8,494 nucleotides of DNA from Moorella sp. UBA4076. Its GTDB lineage: Bacteria > Bacillota > DSM-521 > Neomoorellales > Neomoorellaceae. The stretch lies in contig DFYS01000022.1 of assembly GCA_002383405.1 (NCBI GenBank), forward strand, positions 1-8,494. The letters are read 5' to 3'. The notes below the pieces were generated by a model. The model made no database searches. It had not been told where the DNA came from and worked only from the letters and a program-made list of their open reading frames with translations. Of this stretch, positions 1 to 6,204 are shown piece by piece; the first letter of the stretch is position 1, and every line of letters begins with the position of its first letter. The translations under genes and the position numbers were made by a program.

Positions 1-370
1 TACGCCCTACGGCAACCGCTTCGGTGACCGCGCGCACGCCCCCGCCGGTGGTGGTAACAGGTGTGCCTACTCTAGCGGCCGTACCGGGTAGACCAACTCC
101 GGTGCCAACCACTCCAGATATGCGTATGCTTCCTTTGGCAACAATATCCGATGCAACTAATACGCCGTCAACCGCCACGGGTACACTCTCTCTGATGGCC
201 GCTTCGAGTACATCAGCTCCAGTACCAGTCACTGCGGATATAGCCCACCCGGCAGCCGCGCCGGTAACCTCAGGTATGCCCCCTGCAGGTACATTATTAC
301 CCCTATCAATGGCCACCCCGCACCCGCCAGCTCTGGCGGCCGCTTCAGTGTCCCTGCTGACGGCCACCCC
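1..370. repeat. Degenerate repeat region of about 60-base period within the first gene
   Basis: Variants of a short block, C-T-(N)3-G-C-C-(G/A)-C-[C/T], recur about every 57-63 bases. In the plus frame they read as L-A-A, L-A-T, L-M-A-A, M-A-T, L-A-A-A and L-T-A-T near codons 17, 38, 57, 96, 104 and 112 counted from position 24. A strong preference for C at one codon phase (positions 1, 4, 7...) makes stop codons rare in two readings: this plus frame, and a minus-strand frame running from about 378 off the left edge. Copies are poorly conserved, so the period is approximate. Confidence 0.35.
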
Positions 371-1001
371 GGCCCGTTACCTGATCACCCTGAGCACGCC
401 CCAAACCGGCAGCAAAGATTACCCCTTGGCCGCCGACGCCGCCCTGTTCGGCACCCCCCTGCCCGGCCCCCACGGCCTCTATAACCGTCACGTCCTGGCA
501 GTCTTAAACAAACGCAACGAAATCGCCTTTATAAAAGCATACGAGTACCGAAGAATTATCCCACCGAATAATACAATAACCGGTACGATAGAAAAAATTG
601 TTCTGGGCAAAGACATGCAGGCAGTAATCCGCGATTTACGCCATAACCTGAATACCTATATAGTCAACTGGGCTACAGACCCATCGATAAATATACCGGC
701 ATTTAAGCAAGGACAGTGGGTTAATATCACCCTCGACAGTAACTTTATTTGGGATATTAAGCCATTGAAAGTAATAAAAATCCGGGGCACTATTACTAAA
801 ATTACATCTGGCTATCTGCACCTGGATAAGTTTACTAAGAACATAGGCAATGTATTTTTATTCTGGGAGCGTGCCCGCCTTACAGATATAAATAACGCCC
901 CATACCGGGGCGATAGTGATTTAAAGACAGGAACAAGAATTGAAATCACCTGTCTGGACTGGGATCAGTTATTGGAGATTAAAATCATTAAACTCCCCTG
1001 A
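1..1001 (+). CDS. Unrecognised protein, 5'-truncated by the window edge; P/T/A/S-rich repeat region plus repeated beta-rich units
   Basis: The frame is open from the left edge, so the true start is probably outside the window; the first in-window start is a GTG at 24, with no convincing Shine-Dalgarno site. Numbering from that GTG, residues 1-118 are very rich in Pro, Thr, Ala and Ser, with a loose 20-residue periodicity. Residues 184-251 and 252-325 look like two copies of one small beta-rich unit. Each opens with a G-T-I-x-K-I-like strand, contains a K-x-G-x-x-[VI]-x-I-T strand, and closes with a hydrophobic strand ending in I-K-[IV]-I-K. Residues 112-177 may be a third, more diverged copy. 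The pattern is OB- or beta-barrel-like, but I cannot name a family. From about 370 onward third codon positions favour C, as expected of a real gene here; before that they do not. No terminator follows. Being a gene: fairly sure. Function: unknown. Confidence 0.6.
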   Translation, partial: RPTATASVTARTPPPVVVTGVPTLAAVPGRPTPVPTTPDMRMLPLATISDATNTPSTATGTLSLMAASSTSAPVPVTADIAHPAAAPVTSGMPPAGTLLPLSMATPHPPALAAASVSLLTATPARYLITLSTPQTGSKDYPLAADAALFGTPLPGPHGLYNRHVLAVLNKRNEIAFIKAYEYRRIIPPNNTITGTIEKIVLGKDMQAVIRDLRHNLNTYIVNWATDPSINIPAFKQGQWVNITLDSNFIWDIKPLKVIKIRGTITKITSGYLHLDKFTKNIGNVFLFWERARLTDINNAPYRGDSDLKTGTRIEITCLDWDQLLEIKIIKLP

Positions 1002-1248
1002 GGATGGTTAACTGGGAAACCTTAAGGAAAATACACTGCCTAACGAAAAAGTCTCTACTCTGCTCACCTAGTCTAGTGGCCAAAATGATACTAATATCCC
1101 GGGGAAGCCTGTACGGTGGCTGAGCGGGTTCGTAATAATGGCGAGTGAACAACGCTAAAGCTATTGAGCTGAATAGTAAGCAGCCTGAGCTGTTACACGA
1201 AAAACTTATTTTTACCCTTCTATTTTATTGGGAACTAACTGCTGCCAC
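1002..1248. other. Intergenic region between convergent genes, with two small hairpins
   Basis: There is no credible gene and no strong terminator for either flanking gene. Two adjacent perfect or near-perfect hairpins are visible: CTATT/AATAG around the loop GAGCTG (1161-1176), and AGCAGC/GCTGTT around the loop CTGA (1179-1194, one G-T pair). A third weak stem, AGCC/GGCT, lies near 1108-1123. This may be a remnant of a structured RNA, but I cannot assign a class. Confidence 0.3.
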
Positions 1249-2406
1249 TCAAGGATTTTGCCACGCCCAGGGCTGCCAGAAGGCTTTGACTGCCAGTTCA
1301 TGCTGGATCGTTAATCCCAGCAATTGTTGTTTTGCTCCTGTCAGGGCCGCTTCAGCCGCCAGCACTTCACCTTTTGTAGCCATACCCACTTCATACTTTA
1401 AGTGAGCTATCCTGAGAGCCTCCTGGGCTATTTCTACCCCTTCCCTGGCAGCTTCGTAAGCACTTTCCAAATCCAGGATGCTATAATACGCCCCAAGCAA
1501 ACCTTTACGAAGTCCATCTTTCGCCATATCCGCGCTGATCCTGGCGTTCCGCAAATTATAGCGATCTACATCGGCACTGTTTAACATGGCATAGGTATCT
1601 TCTTGCAATTCGACGGCCTGTTCCGCTTTCCAGATATCCGGGCTGGAATCGATAATCTGATCAATGGCCTGGTCCAGGTTATCGACTTTCACGGGCTGAA
1701 ATGCAACATCCAGGCTCAGTTCCGGACTACTCCCTTCAGGCAAACCCACCAGTTGTGCCAGGTCGGCATAGCCTTTCTGTAAAGCATCTTCGACTTTGAC
1801 TTGGTTAGCCTTTTCAGCCACGATAGCAGCCCTTTTCTGGTTAACATTAAAAATTACATCCATACCTGCACGCCAGCGCGCTTTGGTGTCCTGCCAATCA
1901 CGCTCTTTTGACGCCAAACTCTGTTTTACAGCCTCCAGTTGGGCTTGAAGCTGAAGGATATTGAAATAGCTTTTATGAACGTCCGCCATTATTTGTTCCT
2001 TGAGGGTATCACAGTCTTTTTGGGCTGTTTTCCAGGCCAAATCGGTCTTAAAAACCAGCCCCTGCGGGTCGGCCCCGGTAGGCAGGCTGACGTACATATC
2101 CGTGCCAGGAATATGGGTACTGAACAGCACGGCGTTATAGGTATCCCAGGCGTCATCGCGTTCGATTTTTGCCTTATCGATATTGTTTTCAGCCTGCTGC
2201 AGGGCCTTGCTGTTCTGCAGTGCTAACTCGACGGCTTCGTCCAGGGATAGGGTCGTTACTTGGTTTTCGTCCGCTAAGGCAACGTCAGCATAGCCAAGCA
2301 TAAAAACTATACTCAGAATTATGCTCAAGGCTAGAGCTATTCCTTTTGCCCTGGCAAATATGCCATAATCCCCGCTTCTTAGTCGAACGATGAATAACTT
2401 TGGCAT
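1249..2406 (-). CDS. TolC-family (outer membrane efflux protein-like) secreted coiled-coil protein
   Basis: A 385-residue protein. The ATG at 2406 is preceded by GGAGG (2414-2418) at a 7-base spacing, so the start is secure. Residues 20-45 form a signal peptide ending in A-L-A before D-E. The mature part has the two-repeat layout of the OEP/TolC family (PF02321). Repeat one is about 50-205, opening with L-S-L-D-E-A-V-E-L-A-L-Q-N-S-K-A-L, the usual family start; repeat two is about 225-385, ending in long amphipathic helices with the typical L-K-Y-E-V-G-M-A-T-K-G-E-V-L-A-A-E sequence. It is shorter than typical TolC (about 420-490 residues). Repeat one keeps a short stretch that could form beta strands (about 85-115), but repeat two shows almost none, so a full 12-strand barrel is doubtful. 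Family membership: confident. Export of a substrate: inferred only; no pump or membrane-fusion gene is in the window. It lies downstream of the stalk-protein gene, across a terminator. Confidence 0.88.
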   Translation of the reverse strand: MPKLFIVRLRSGDYGIFARAKGIALALSIILSIVFMLGYADVALADENQVTTLSLDEAVELALQNSKALQQAENNIDKAKIERDDAWDTYNAVLFSTHIPGTDMYVSLPTGADPQGLVFKTDLAWKTAQKDCDTLKEQIMADVHKSYFNILQLQAQLEAVKQSLASKERDWQDTKARWRAGMDVIFNVNQKRAAIVAEKANQVKVEDALQKGYADLAQLVGLPEGSSPELSLDVAFQPVKVDNLDQAIDQIIDSSPDIWKAEQAVELQEDTYAMLNSADVDRYNLRNARISADMAKDGLRKGLLGAYYSILDLESAYEAAREGVEIAQEALRIAHLKYEVGMATKGEVLAAEAALTGAKQQLLGLTIQHELAVKAFWQPWAWQNP

Positions 2407-2428
2407 TTTTTAACCTCCATTACCAGAT

Positions 2429-2469
2429 AAAAACAATGGTAGGCCCGGGTTCATTAAGAACCCGGGCCT
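2429..2469 (-). terminator. Strong Rho-independent terminator after the stalk-protein gene
   Basis: A perfect 12-bp stem (AGGCCCGGGTTC with GAACCCGGGCCT, 2441-2452 and 2458-2469) has a 5-base loop. On the minus strand it is followed six bases later by five T residues (2433-2429). It begins 17 bases after the stalk-gene stop. There is no T-run on the plus side, so it acts on minus-strand transcripts. Only 22 bases separate its T-tract from the tolC-like start codon. Confidence 0.9.
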
Positions 2470-2485
2470 ATATACGATTCAGGTC

Positions 2486-4645
2486 CTAGTCCAGGTTGAT
2501 GGTCACGGTTTGGGTAGCTTCGTCATAACCGACGCTGGCACCCAGGGCCTCGGCTACGAACCTGGCGGGCAGCATGGTGCGGCCGTCTTTAATTTCGGGA
2601 GCAACGTCCATAGGCAGGCTGATACCATTAACCTTCAATACATTGCTGCCGATAGTGAGCTGAATGGCAGTAGTACCTTTCAGCAGAGTCACCGTCTGAG
2701 CAGCAGCATCCCAGTAGACGTTCTCTTCGCTGACACCCAGGGCGTAAGCCAGGTAACGCACAGGCATGTAGGTCCGGCCGGCGGCAGTCACATAAGGCGC
2801 TACGTCCATAGTGTACTCGGTGCCATTGACAACGTAGGTGGTGCTGTCGATGGCGAAAGAAGCGTCACGCTTTCTTTCAGAAACGATAGTTGCATTGGCT
2901 ACTTTAGCTAACGCATTATCGCTAATCAGGTTATACTCTTCACCAATCTTCAGGGTGATGTCACCCTCGGTAGCACGATTATCAATGTTGTAATAGATGT
3001 CAGTAATTTCAAACGTGCTCTTCAGATTGCTCTTGCCTTCAATTTGAATGCGCAGTTTGTTATCATCAACTACACTAACAGTTCCTAAATCAAGGTCACC
3101 ATCTGTCACATCTACTTCGGGGGTACGGGCAAAAGTAACACCCATGGGGAGCTTAATATCGAAGTAACCCGGAACCCAATCGTCTTTATCATCATTATCA
3201 TCAGTAGCTATCAGCGCGCCGGCACCTGTTTCGGTGATTACAATTTTACCGGCAGCTATATCAGAACCTAGAAGAGGGACATTTACTTTTTCGGCTTCAA
3301 CCGTAAAGGAGACCTTTACAGCGCCTATCTTGTAAGAACCCTCTACTGCGCCACCGAAAGTAACTTCCAGATCACCCAGTTCAGCATCATAATCAGCAAG
3401 GATATCTAAGTTTGTAAGTTCAACATCGGATGATTCATTACCACCGAATATGAACCATGCGGTCCTGTCACTATCAACTAAATCCACAAACTCCAGGTTT
3501 CCAGAATTATCATCAACAGGGGTGGTGTCACTGGAGTCAACATCCTTCCACTTTAATCCCTCGGGTAAGGTAATGGAGAAATAATCATCTACAGCAAAAT
3601 TGGTGTCGGGATTTAAAGTGATTTTAACATCATCAAAAGTGGCTTTTCGACCTAATTTGACGCTGTCTTTGTCAGCTTTCTCGACTTCGACGGCAACATC
3701 GCCTTCGCCAACAGTAGCTACAACTAACTCAGTGTCATCTACATCGTCGCCAGAAACTTTAACGGAAATATCACCTTCGGAAGCGCCGGGATTTACAATA
3801 AACCGCGGGGTAATTTCAATTTTGCCAGAGAAGGCACCGGAAGCAGTAGCAACAGTGAGTTTAAGGGTCTTGTCGCTGTTTGTAAATGAAGTAGCAACGA
3901 TAGGATCAATTGTTAAACCGGAGGCAACAGGTTGATTAGCAATCAAAATCAAATTTGTTTTATCCCATTTTACACCCGACTTTTGTATGGTTATAAAGAT
4001 TTCATCGTCACCAGGATCTGCGCTAAGAGCACCGGGTTCATTCTCAGCAATAGTAATTTTGGCGCCTTGTTTGTTGGAGCCTACAGTTACTTTTTTGGCT
4101 GATTTAGCGCTGACTGTTACGTCGCCACTCGCGATCTTACCAACAGTAGCATTGTAGGTTTGTTCCCACAATGTTTGGGTGCCGTCAGATTCCCAAACCT
4201 TTACTTCAGCGGTAATATTGCCGGTTACATCAGAATCGATGTCAACAGCAGAATCTCCATTGAAGAGAACCTCAACGTCGGTAGCTATAATATTATTAGC
4301 TTCTACAGTTATTGAATTATCGGTTGCACCGACAATGGAACCACCAGTTGCATAAGCCGTACTATTAGCATCACCTATTGTTGGAGCATCTTTATATTCC
4401 ACTCCATCAGGAAGGGTAACCTGGATATAAACACTGCCACTAACACTGCTGAGGTCGTCGCCGTTTGCAATACTAATTTTTCCAAGGTTTTGGTTGTCTT
4501 CTGCATCAACATAAGTAAATCCTGCCGAAAACTTTGCATACTCATAGTCGTCGGCAACTGCCGGGGCGGCCAGGGGTACCATCAGGCCCACCAGCATGGC
4601 TAAGGTGAGCAGTACGGAAATCCATTTCTTCCGCGTTTTTAACAA
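2486..4645 (-). CDS. Secreted surface protein with C-terminal stalk (copper amine oxidase N-terminal-like) domain; S-layer-like
   Basis: The chosen start is the TTG at 4645, giving 719 residues, because AAGGAGGGA (4661-4653) sits 7 bases before it. An ATG at 4678 would put this ribosome site inside the gene. The N-terminus is a classic signal peptide: K-T-R-K-K, a hydrophobic core, then A-P-A-V-A before D-D at about residue 31. Residues 35-585 form about four related beta-sandwich-like modules. The second and fourth align clearly: G-A-K-I-T-I with A-G-K-I-V-I, then P/G-A-L and an acidic D-D stretch, ending in A-S/T-E-G-D-I-S/T. Residues about 598-719 are the stalk domain (PF07833 type), with repeated G-R-T-Y-M-P-V-R-Y and G-R-T-M-L-P-A-R-F motifs. 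The protein is strongly acidic and has no cysteine, as is common in S-layer and cell-wall proteins. No copper enzyme activity is implied. An identical ECF-type promoter links it to the divergent sigma factor. Confidence 0.85.
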   Translation of the reverse strand: MLKTRKKWISVLLTLAMLVGLMVPLAAPAVADDYEYAKFSAGFTYVDAEDNQNLGKISIANGDDLSSVSGSVYIQVTLPDGVEYKDAPTIGDANSTAYATGGSIVGATDNSITVEANNIIATDVEVLFNGDSAVDIDSDVTGNITAEVKVWESDGTQTLWEQTYNATVGKIASGDVTVSAKSAKKVTVGSNKQGAKITIAENEPGALSADPGDDEIFITIQKSGVKWDKTNLILIANQPVASGLTIDPIVATSFTNSDKTLKLTVATASGAFSGKIEITPRFIVNPGASEGDISVKVSGDDVDDTELVVATVGEGDVAVEVEKADKDSVKLGRKATFDDVKITLNPDTNFAVDDYFSITLPEGLKWKDVDSSDTTPVDDNSGNLEFVDLVDSDRTAWFIFGGNESSDVELTNLDILADYDAELGDLEVTFGGAVEGSYKIGAVKVSFTVEAEKVNVPLLGSDIAAGKIVITETGAGALIATDDNDDKDDWVPGYFDIKLPMGVTFARTPEVDVTDGDLDLGTVSVVDDNKLRIQIEGKSNLKSTFEITDIYYNIDNRATEGDITLKIGEEYNLISDNALAKVANATIVSERKRDASFAIDSTTYVVNGTEYTMDVAPYVTAAGRTYMPVRYLAYALGVSEENVYWDAAAQTVTLLKGTTAIQLTIGSNVLKVNGISLPMDVAPEIKDGRTMLPARFVAEALGASVGYDEATQTVTINLD

Positions 4646-4652
4646 GCTAAAT

Positions 4653-4661
4653 TCCCTCCTT
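4653..4661 (-). promoter_or_regulatory. Shine-Dalgarno site that fixes the stalk-protein start at TTG 4645
   Basis: AAGGAGGGA on the minus strand, a near-complete anti-16S match, ends 7 bases before TTG. The longer reading from ATG 4678 has no such site and would add 11 residues before the K-T-R-K-K signal-peptide start. Confidence 0.85.
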
Positions 4662-4800
4662 GAGTTTTGTGCCCGCATGTAGGGCGTTTTGATGCTTGCT
4701 TGTTTCGGCCCGGGCGGCCGTTATACCCCTGCGCGTCCCTCCTTTGCCAGGTTTTCGCCAATGTTGCTGCGACGTAGTGCTATGACTGGTGCTGTGAAGG

Positions 4801-4829
4801 GGAACTTCCCCAGGTGAGGAATATTCTAC
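4801..4829 (+). promoter_or_regulatory. Possible third ECF-type promoter, plus strand
   Basis: GGAACTT (4801-4807), then a 16-base spacer, then TTCTAC (4824-4829). The -35 box and spacer equal those of the two main promoters, but the -10 keeps only the TCTA core. It would fire towards the sigma gene, antisense to the stalk leader, with about 500 bases before the sigma start. The -35 also sits in the inverted repeat GGGGAACTTCCCC, so the match may be incidental. Confidence 0.3.
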
Positions 4830-4833
4830 GCGA

Positions 4834-4862
4834 CCGTCCAGTTTTCCTGCTGGTTTGGACGG
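4834..4862 (-). other. Hairpin in the leader of the stalk-protein mRNA
   Basis: CCGTCCA and TGGACGG form a 7-bp stem around a 15-base loop. It begins about 17 bases after the predicted start of the stalk transcript. A 5'-proximal hairpin of this kind often protects abundant surface-protein mRNAs from decay; that role is inferred here. Confidence 0.45.
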
Positions 4863-4885
4863 CTTTTCCTCGCCTAACCAGTTAA

Positions 4886-4914
4886 TTAGACACCGGAAGG
4901 CAGCGAAAAGTTCC
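4886..4914 (-). promoter_or_regulatory. ECF-type promoter for the stalk-protein/tolC-like unit
   Basis: On the minus strand GGAACTT (4914-4908) is followed after exactly 16 bases by GTCTAA (4891-4886). This is the classic ECF layout (GGAAC-type -35, TCTA-type -10). It matches the sigma-gene promoter in both boxes and spacer length; the match extends to GGGAACTTTT and GTCTAAT. Transcription would start near 4879, leaving a leader of about 235 bases before TTG 4645. Confidence 0.8.
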
Positions 4915-5131
4915 CCGGCGGAGAGATTTTTTTGCAGCTTTTTAGGGCTAACACTATCACTATAGCGAAGAGTTTTTCTTATAACCCGCAGCGCGGCAAC
5001 CAGAAATGAAAGGAAATTACAACATCTGGCAGGTTGCCGGATGGCCGTCCGTACGCTATACTATGGTTGATACTGCGGTTACAATCATATTTTGTAGCCA
5101 ATACATCGATATGTGTGCGGCGATATCCATT

Positions 5132-5157
5132 GAGTCATTTTTTAGAGTCATTTTTTA
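5132..5157 (+). repeat. Two perfect head-to-tail copies of a 13-base unit
   Basis: GAGTCATTTTTTA occurs at 5132-5144 and again, without a gap, at 5145-5157. It lies about 100 bases upstream of the sigma promoter. It could be a regulator site or simply a slippage duplication; nothing else in the window matches it. Confidence 0.6.
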
Positions 5158-5260
5158 CTGGCTGGTTCGTACCTGGCAGCCACTCTTGTTCTGCTTTGTA
5201 TCTCCGCCATATATAATTCGCCGGCGGCAGTTTTTTTCTTGCCGTACCGCGCCGGTTACG

Positions 5261-5289
5261 GGAACTTTTTTCCTTCTTTTTTTGTCTAA
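5261..5289 (+). promoter_or_regulatory. ECF-type autoregulatory promoter of the sigma/anti-sigma operon
   Basis: GGAACTT (5261-5267), a 16-base T-rich spacer, then GTCTAA (5284-5289). The predicted transcript begins near 5296, giving a short leader of about 34 bases that carries the ribosome site at 5317. This placement excludes the longer upstream reading of the sigma gene. ECF factors usually transcribe their own operon, so the divergent twin at 4886-4914 is a likely second target. Confidence 0.8.
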
Positions 5290-5316
5290 TAAGTGTCCGG
5301 TACATACCGGGCCTCC

Positions 5317-5321
5317 AGGGG
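5317..5321 (+). promoter_or_regulatory. Shine-Dalgarno site that fixes the sigma-factor start at TTG 5330
   Basis: AGGGG lies 8 bases before TTG 5330. The nearby in-frame GTG at 5321 has only pyrimidine-rich sequence upstream, and the ATG at 5006 lies upstream of the promoter. Confidence 0.65.
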
Positions 5322-5329
5322 TGTTCTCT

Positions 5330-5929
5330 TTGGAGCTTGGTGAGCAGAAGACGCCGGGGAAGAAAACCGGCGTCCCATCCTTTGAGGAACTGGTAGTTAC
5401 TTATCAGGATAAAGTTTATAACCTGAGCTACCAGCTTACCGGCAACCATGCCGACGCCCAGGACCTGGCCCAGGAGGTCTTTGTTCGCGCCTACACGGGG
5501 CTTACGCGCTTCCGCAACGAGGCCGACCCGGGCACCTGGCTGCACCGCATCACTGTCAATCTATATCTAAACCTGCGGCGGAAAATAACCCGCCACCCGG
5601 TACTTTCCCTGGACGCCCCCCTGGATACGGGGGAGGGGGAGGTCACCCGCGAGGTGGCCGCCGGCGGCGATCCCCAGGATGTGGTGGTTGCGCTGGAGCT
5701 GCAGCAGAGCGTGCGGCAGGCCTTGAGGCAGCTGCCGGCCGACTACCAGGCGGTCCTGATCCTGCGGGAGATGCAGGGTTACAGCTACGATGAGATCGCG
5801 TCGATGCTGGGCTGCTCCCTGGGGACGGTGAAGTCGCGCCTGAACCGGGCGCGGCAGGCGATGCGGGAAAAGGTAATGCAGATGGCGGCGCTGCCGCCGG
5901 GGCAAAGCGGTGCCGGGGTGAAAAGGTAG
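5330..5929 (+). CDS. RNA polymerase ECF sigma factor (sigma-70 family, RpoE/SigW-like)
   Basis: The product is 199 residues from TTG 5330, the usual ECF length. Region 2 is at about 19-85, with the helix containing D-A-Q-D-L-A-Q-E-V-F-V-R-A-Y (core and -10 contact) and F-R-N-E-A-D-P-G-T-W-L-H-R-I-T-V-N-L-Y-L-N, the standard ECF sequence. A variable acidic linker covers 93-115. Region 4 is at about 122-178, with L-P-A-D-Y-Q-A-V-L-I-L-R-E and the helix-turn-helix Y-S-Y-D-E-I-A-S-M-L-G-C-S-L-G-T-V-K-S-R that reads the -35 box. It directs RNA polymerase to a small regulon; the two GGAACTT/GTCTAA promoters in the window are its probable targets. A zinc-finger anti-sigma gene follows after 290 bases and should hold it inactive at the membrane. 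The exact start (TTG 5330 or GTG 5321) is slightly uncertain; the family is not. Confidence 0.95.
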   Translation: MELGEQKTPGKKTGVPSFEELVVTYQDKVYNLSYQLTGNHADAQDLAQEVFVRAYTGLTRFRNEADPGTWLHRITVNLYLNLRRKITRHPVLSLDAPLDTGEGEVTREVAAGGDPQDVVVALELQQSVRQALRQLPADYQAVLILREMQGYSYDEIASMLGCSLGTVKSRLNRARQAMREKVMQMAALPPGQSGAGVKR

Positions 5930-5993
5930 GATGCCGGTTGCAGGACCCTGGTTTAAGGCTATGCCGGATCGGGGTAAAGGAAAAAGTATATGC

Positions 5994-6094
5994 CTCCCTT
6001 GAGCCTGGCTTTGCCAGACTGCGGCAAGCAGATACTATCGGTGGTCGGCTCAGGACCTAAAAGACTGCGACGGCTTTGCCAGGCTACAGGGGAG
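5994..6094 (+). ncRNA. Candidate structured RNA element between the sigma and anti-sigma genes
   Basis: Left arm 5994-6009 and right arm 6078-6094 form 16 base pairs, with one bulged A (6086) and one G-T pair. A symmetric TTT/TTT internal loop follows, then GCC (6013-6015) pairing with GGC (6072-6074), and an apical region with CTGC/GCAG (6019-6031). Two short strings occur twice: GGCTTTGCCAG (6007-6017 and 6072-6082) and AGACTGCG (6016-6023 and 6062-6069). I cannot match it to a known riboswitch. The strand is inferred from the surrounding operon; the stem could also form in antisense RNA. Confidence 0.45.
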
Positions 6095-6172
6095 AAATAT
6101 TCTTGGTCAGAACTTGCAGCGGCCATCCTTTGATGGTGATGGGATAAAAAAAGGATAAAACAGGCATAATCC

Positions 6173-6204
6173 GGCCGCCGGGCAGCGCTAAAAAGCCGGC
6201 GGCC
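6173..6204 (+). other. GC-rich hairpin immediately before the anti-sigma ribosome site
   Basis: GGCCGCCGG and CCGGCGGCC form a perfect 9-bp stem around a 14-base loop. The stem ends three bases before the GAGGTGAG ribosome site of the anti-sigma gene. There is no T-run, so it is not a standard terminator. It could block RNA decay or modulate anti-sigma translation; the role is inferred. Confidence 0.6.

Larger units (their letters stand above)
4646..5329. other. 684-base divergent control region between the stalk-protein and sigma-factor genes
   Basis: The region holds no convincing gene. The sigma reading frame stays open upstream to 5006, but that stretch is rich in Phe, Cys and Trp, unlike an ECF N-terminus, and contains the sigma promoter. 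It carries two outward-facing ECF-type promoters, a possible third, the leader of the stalk gene (about 235 bases), a 13-base tandem repeat and several T-runs. A GC-rich 5-bp inverted repeat followed by seven T residues near 5204-5238 could weakly terminate plus-strand read-in transcription. Confidence 0.7.

Noticed and set aside
1130..1155. rRNA-like string (GTAATAATGGCGAGTGAAC)
   Set aside because: It resembles a short conserved segment of large-subunit rRNA, but nothing on either side matches rRNA.
1145..1405. Open frame of 86 codons on the plus strand
   Set aside because: It overlaps the end of the TolC-like gene antisense, has Cys-rich composition and no ribosome site.
4646..4678. ATG 4678 as start of the stalk protein
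   Set aside because: The only strong Shine-Dalgarno site lies inside this extension and points to TTG 4645.
4690..4760. Cyclic di-GMP (GEMM-I) riboswitch in the stalk leader, suggested by minus-strand GGCAAAGG...GGGACGC
   Set aside because: The P1b hairpin, the GACGCAAAGCC core and the tetraloop receptor are absent; only short strings match.
5189..5217. Housekeeping promoter TTCTGC-17-TATAAT upstream of the sigma gene
   Set aside because: The -10 is perfect but the -35 is poor, and the GGAACTT/GTCTAA promoter downstream explains expression better. A basal role remains possible.
5006..5329. N-terminal extension of the sigma factor from ATG 5006
   Set aside because: The added 108 residues are rich in Phe, Trp and Cys and unlike any ECF N-terminus, the stretch contains the ECF promoter, and a ribosome site precedes TTG 5330.
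6060..6075. 6S RNA, suggested by the string CCTAAAAGACTGCGACG in the sigma/anti-sigma gap
   Set aside because: Similarity to the enterobacterial 6S 3' side is short, the rod-with-central-bubble shape is not reproduced, and the element is only about 100 bases.
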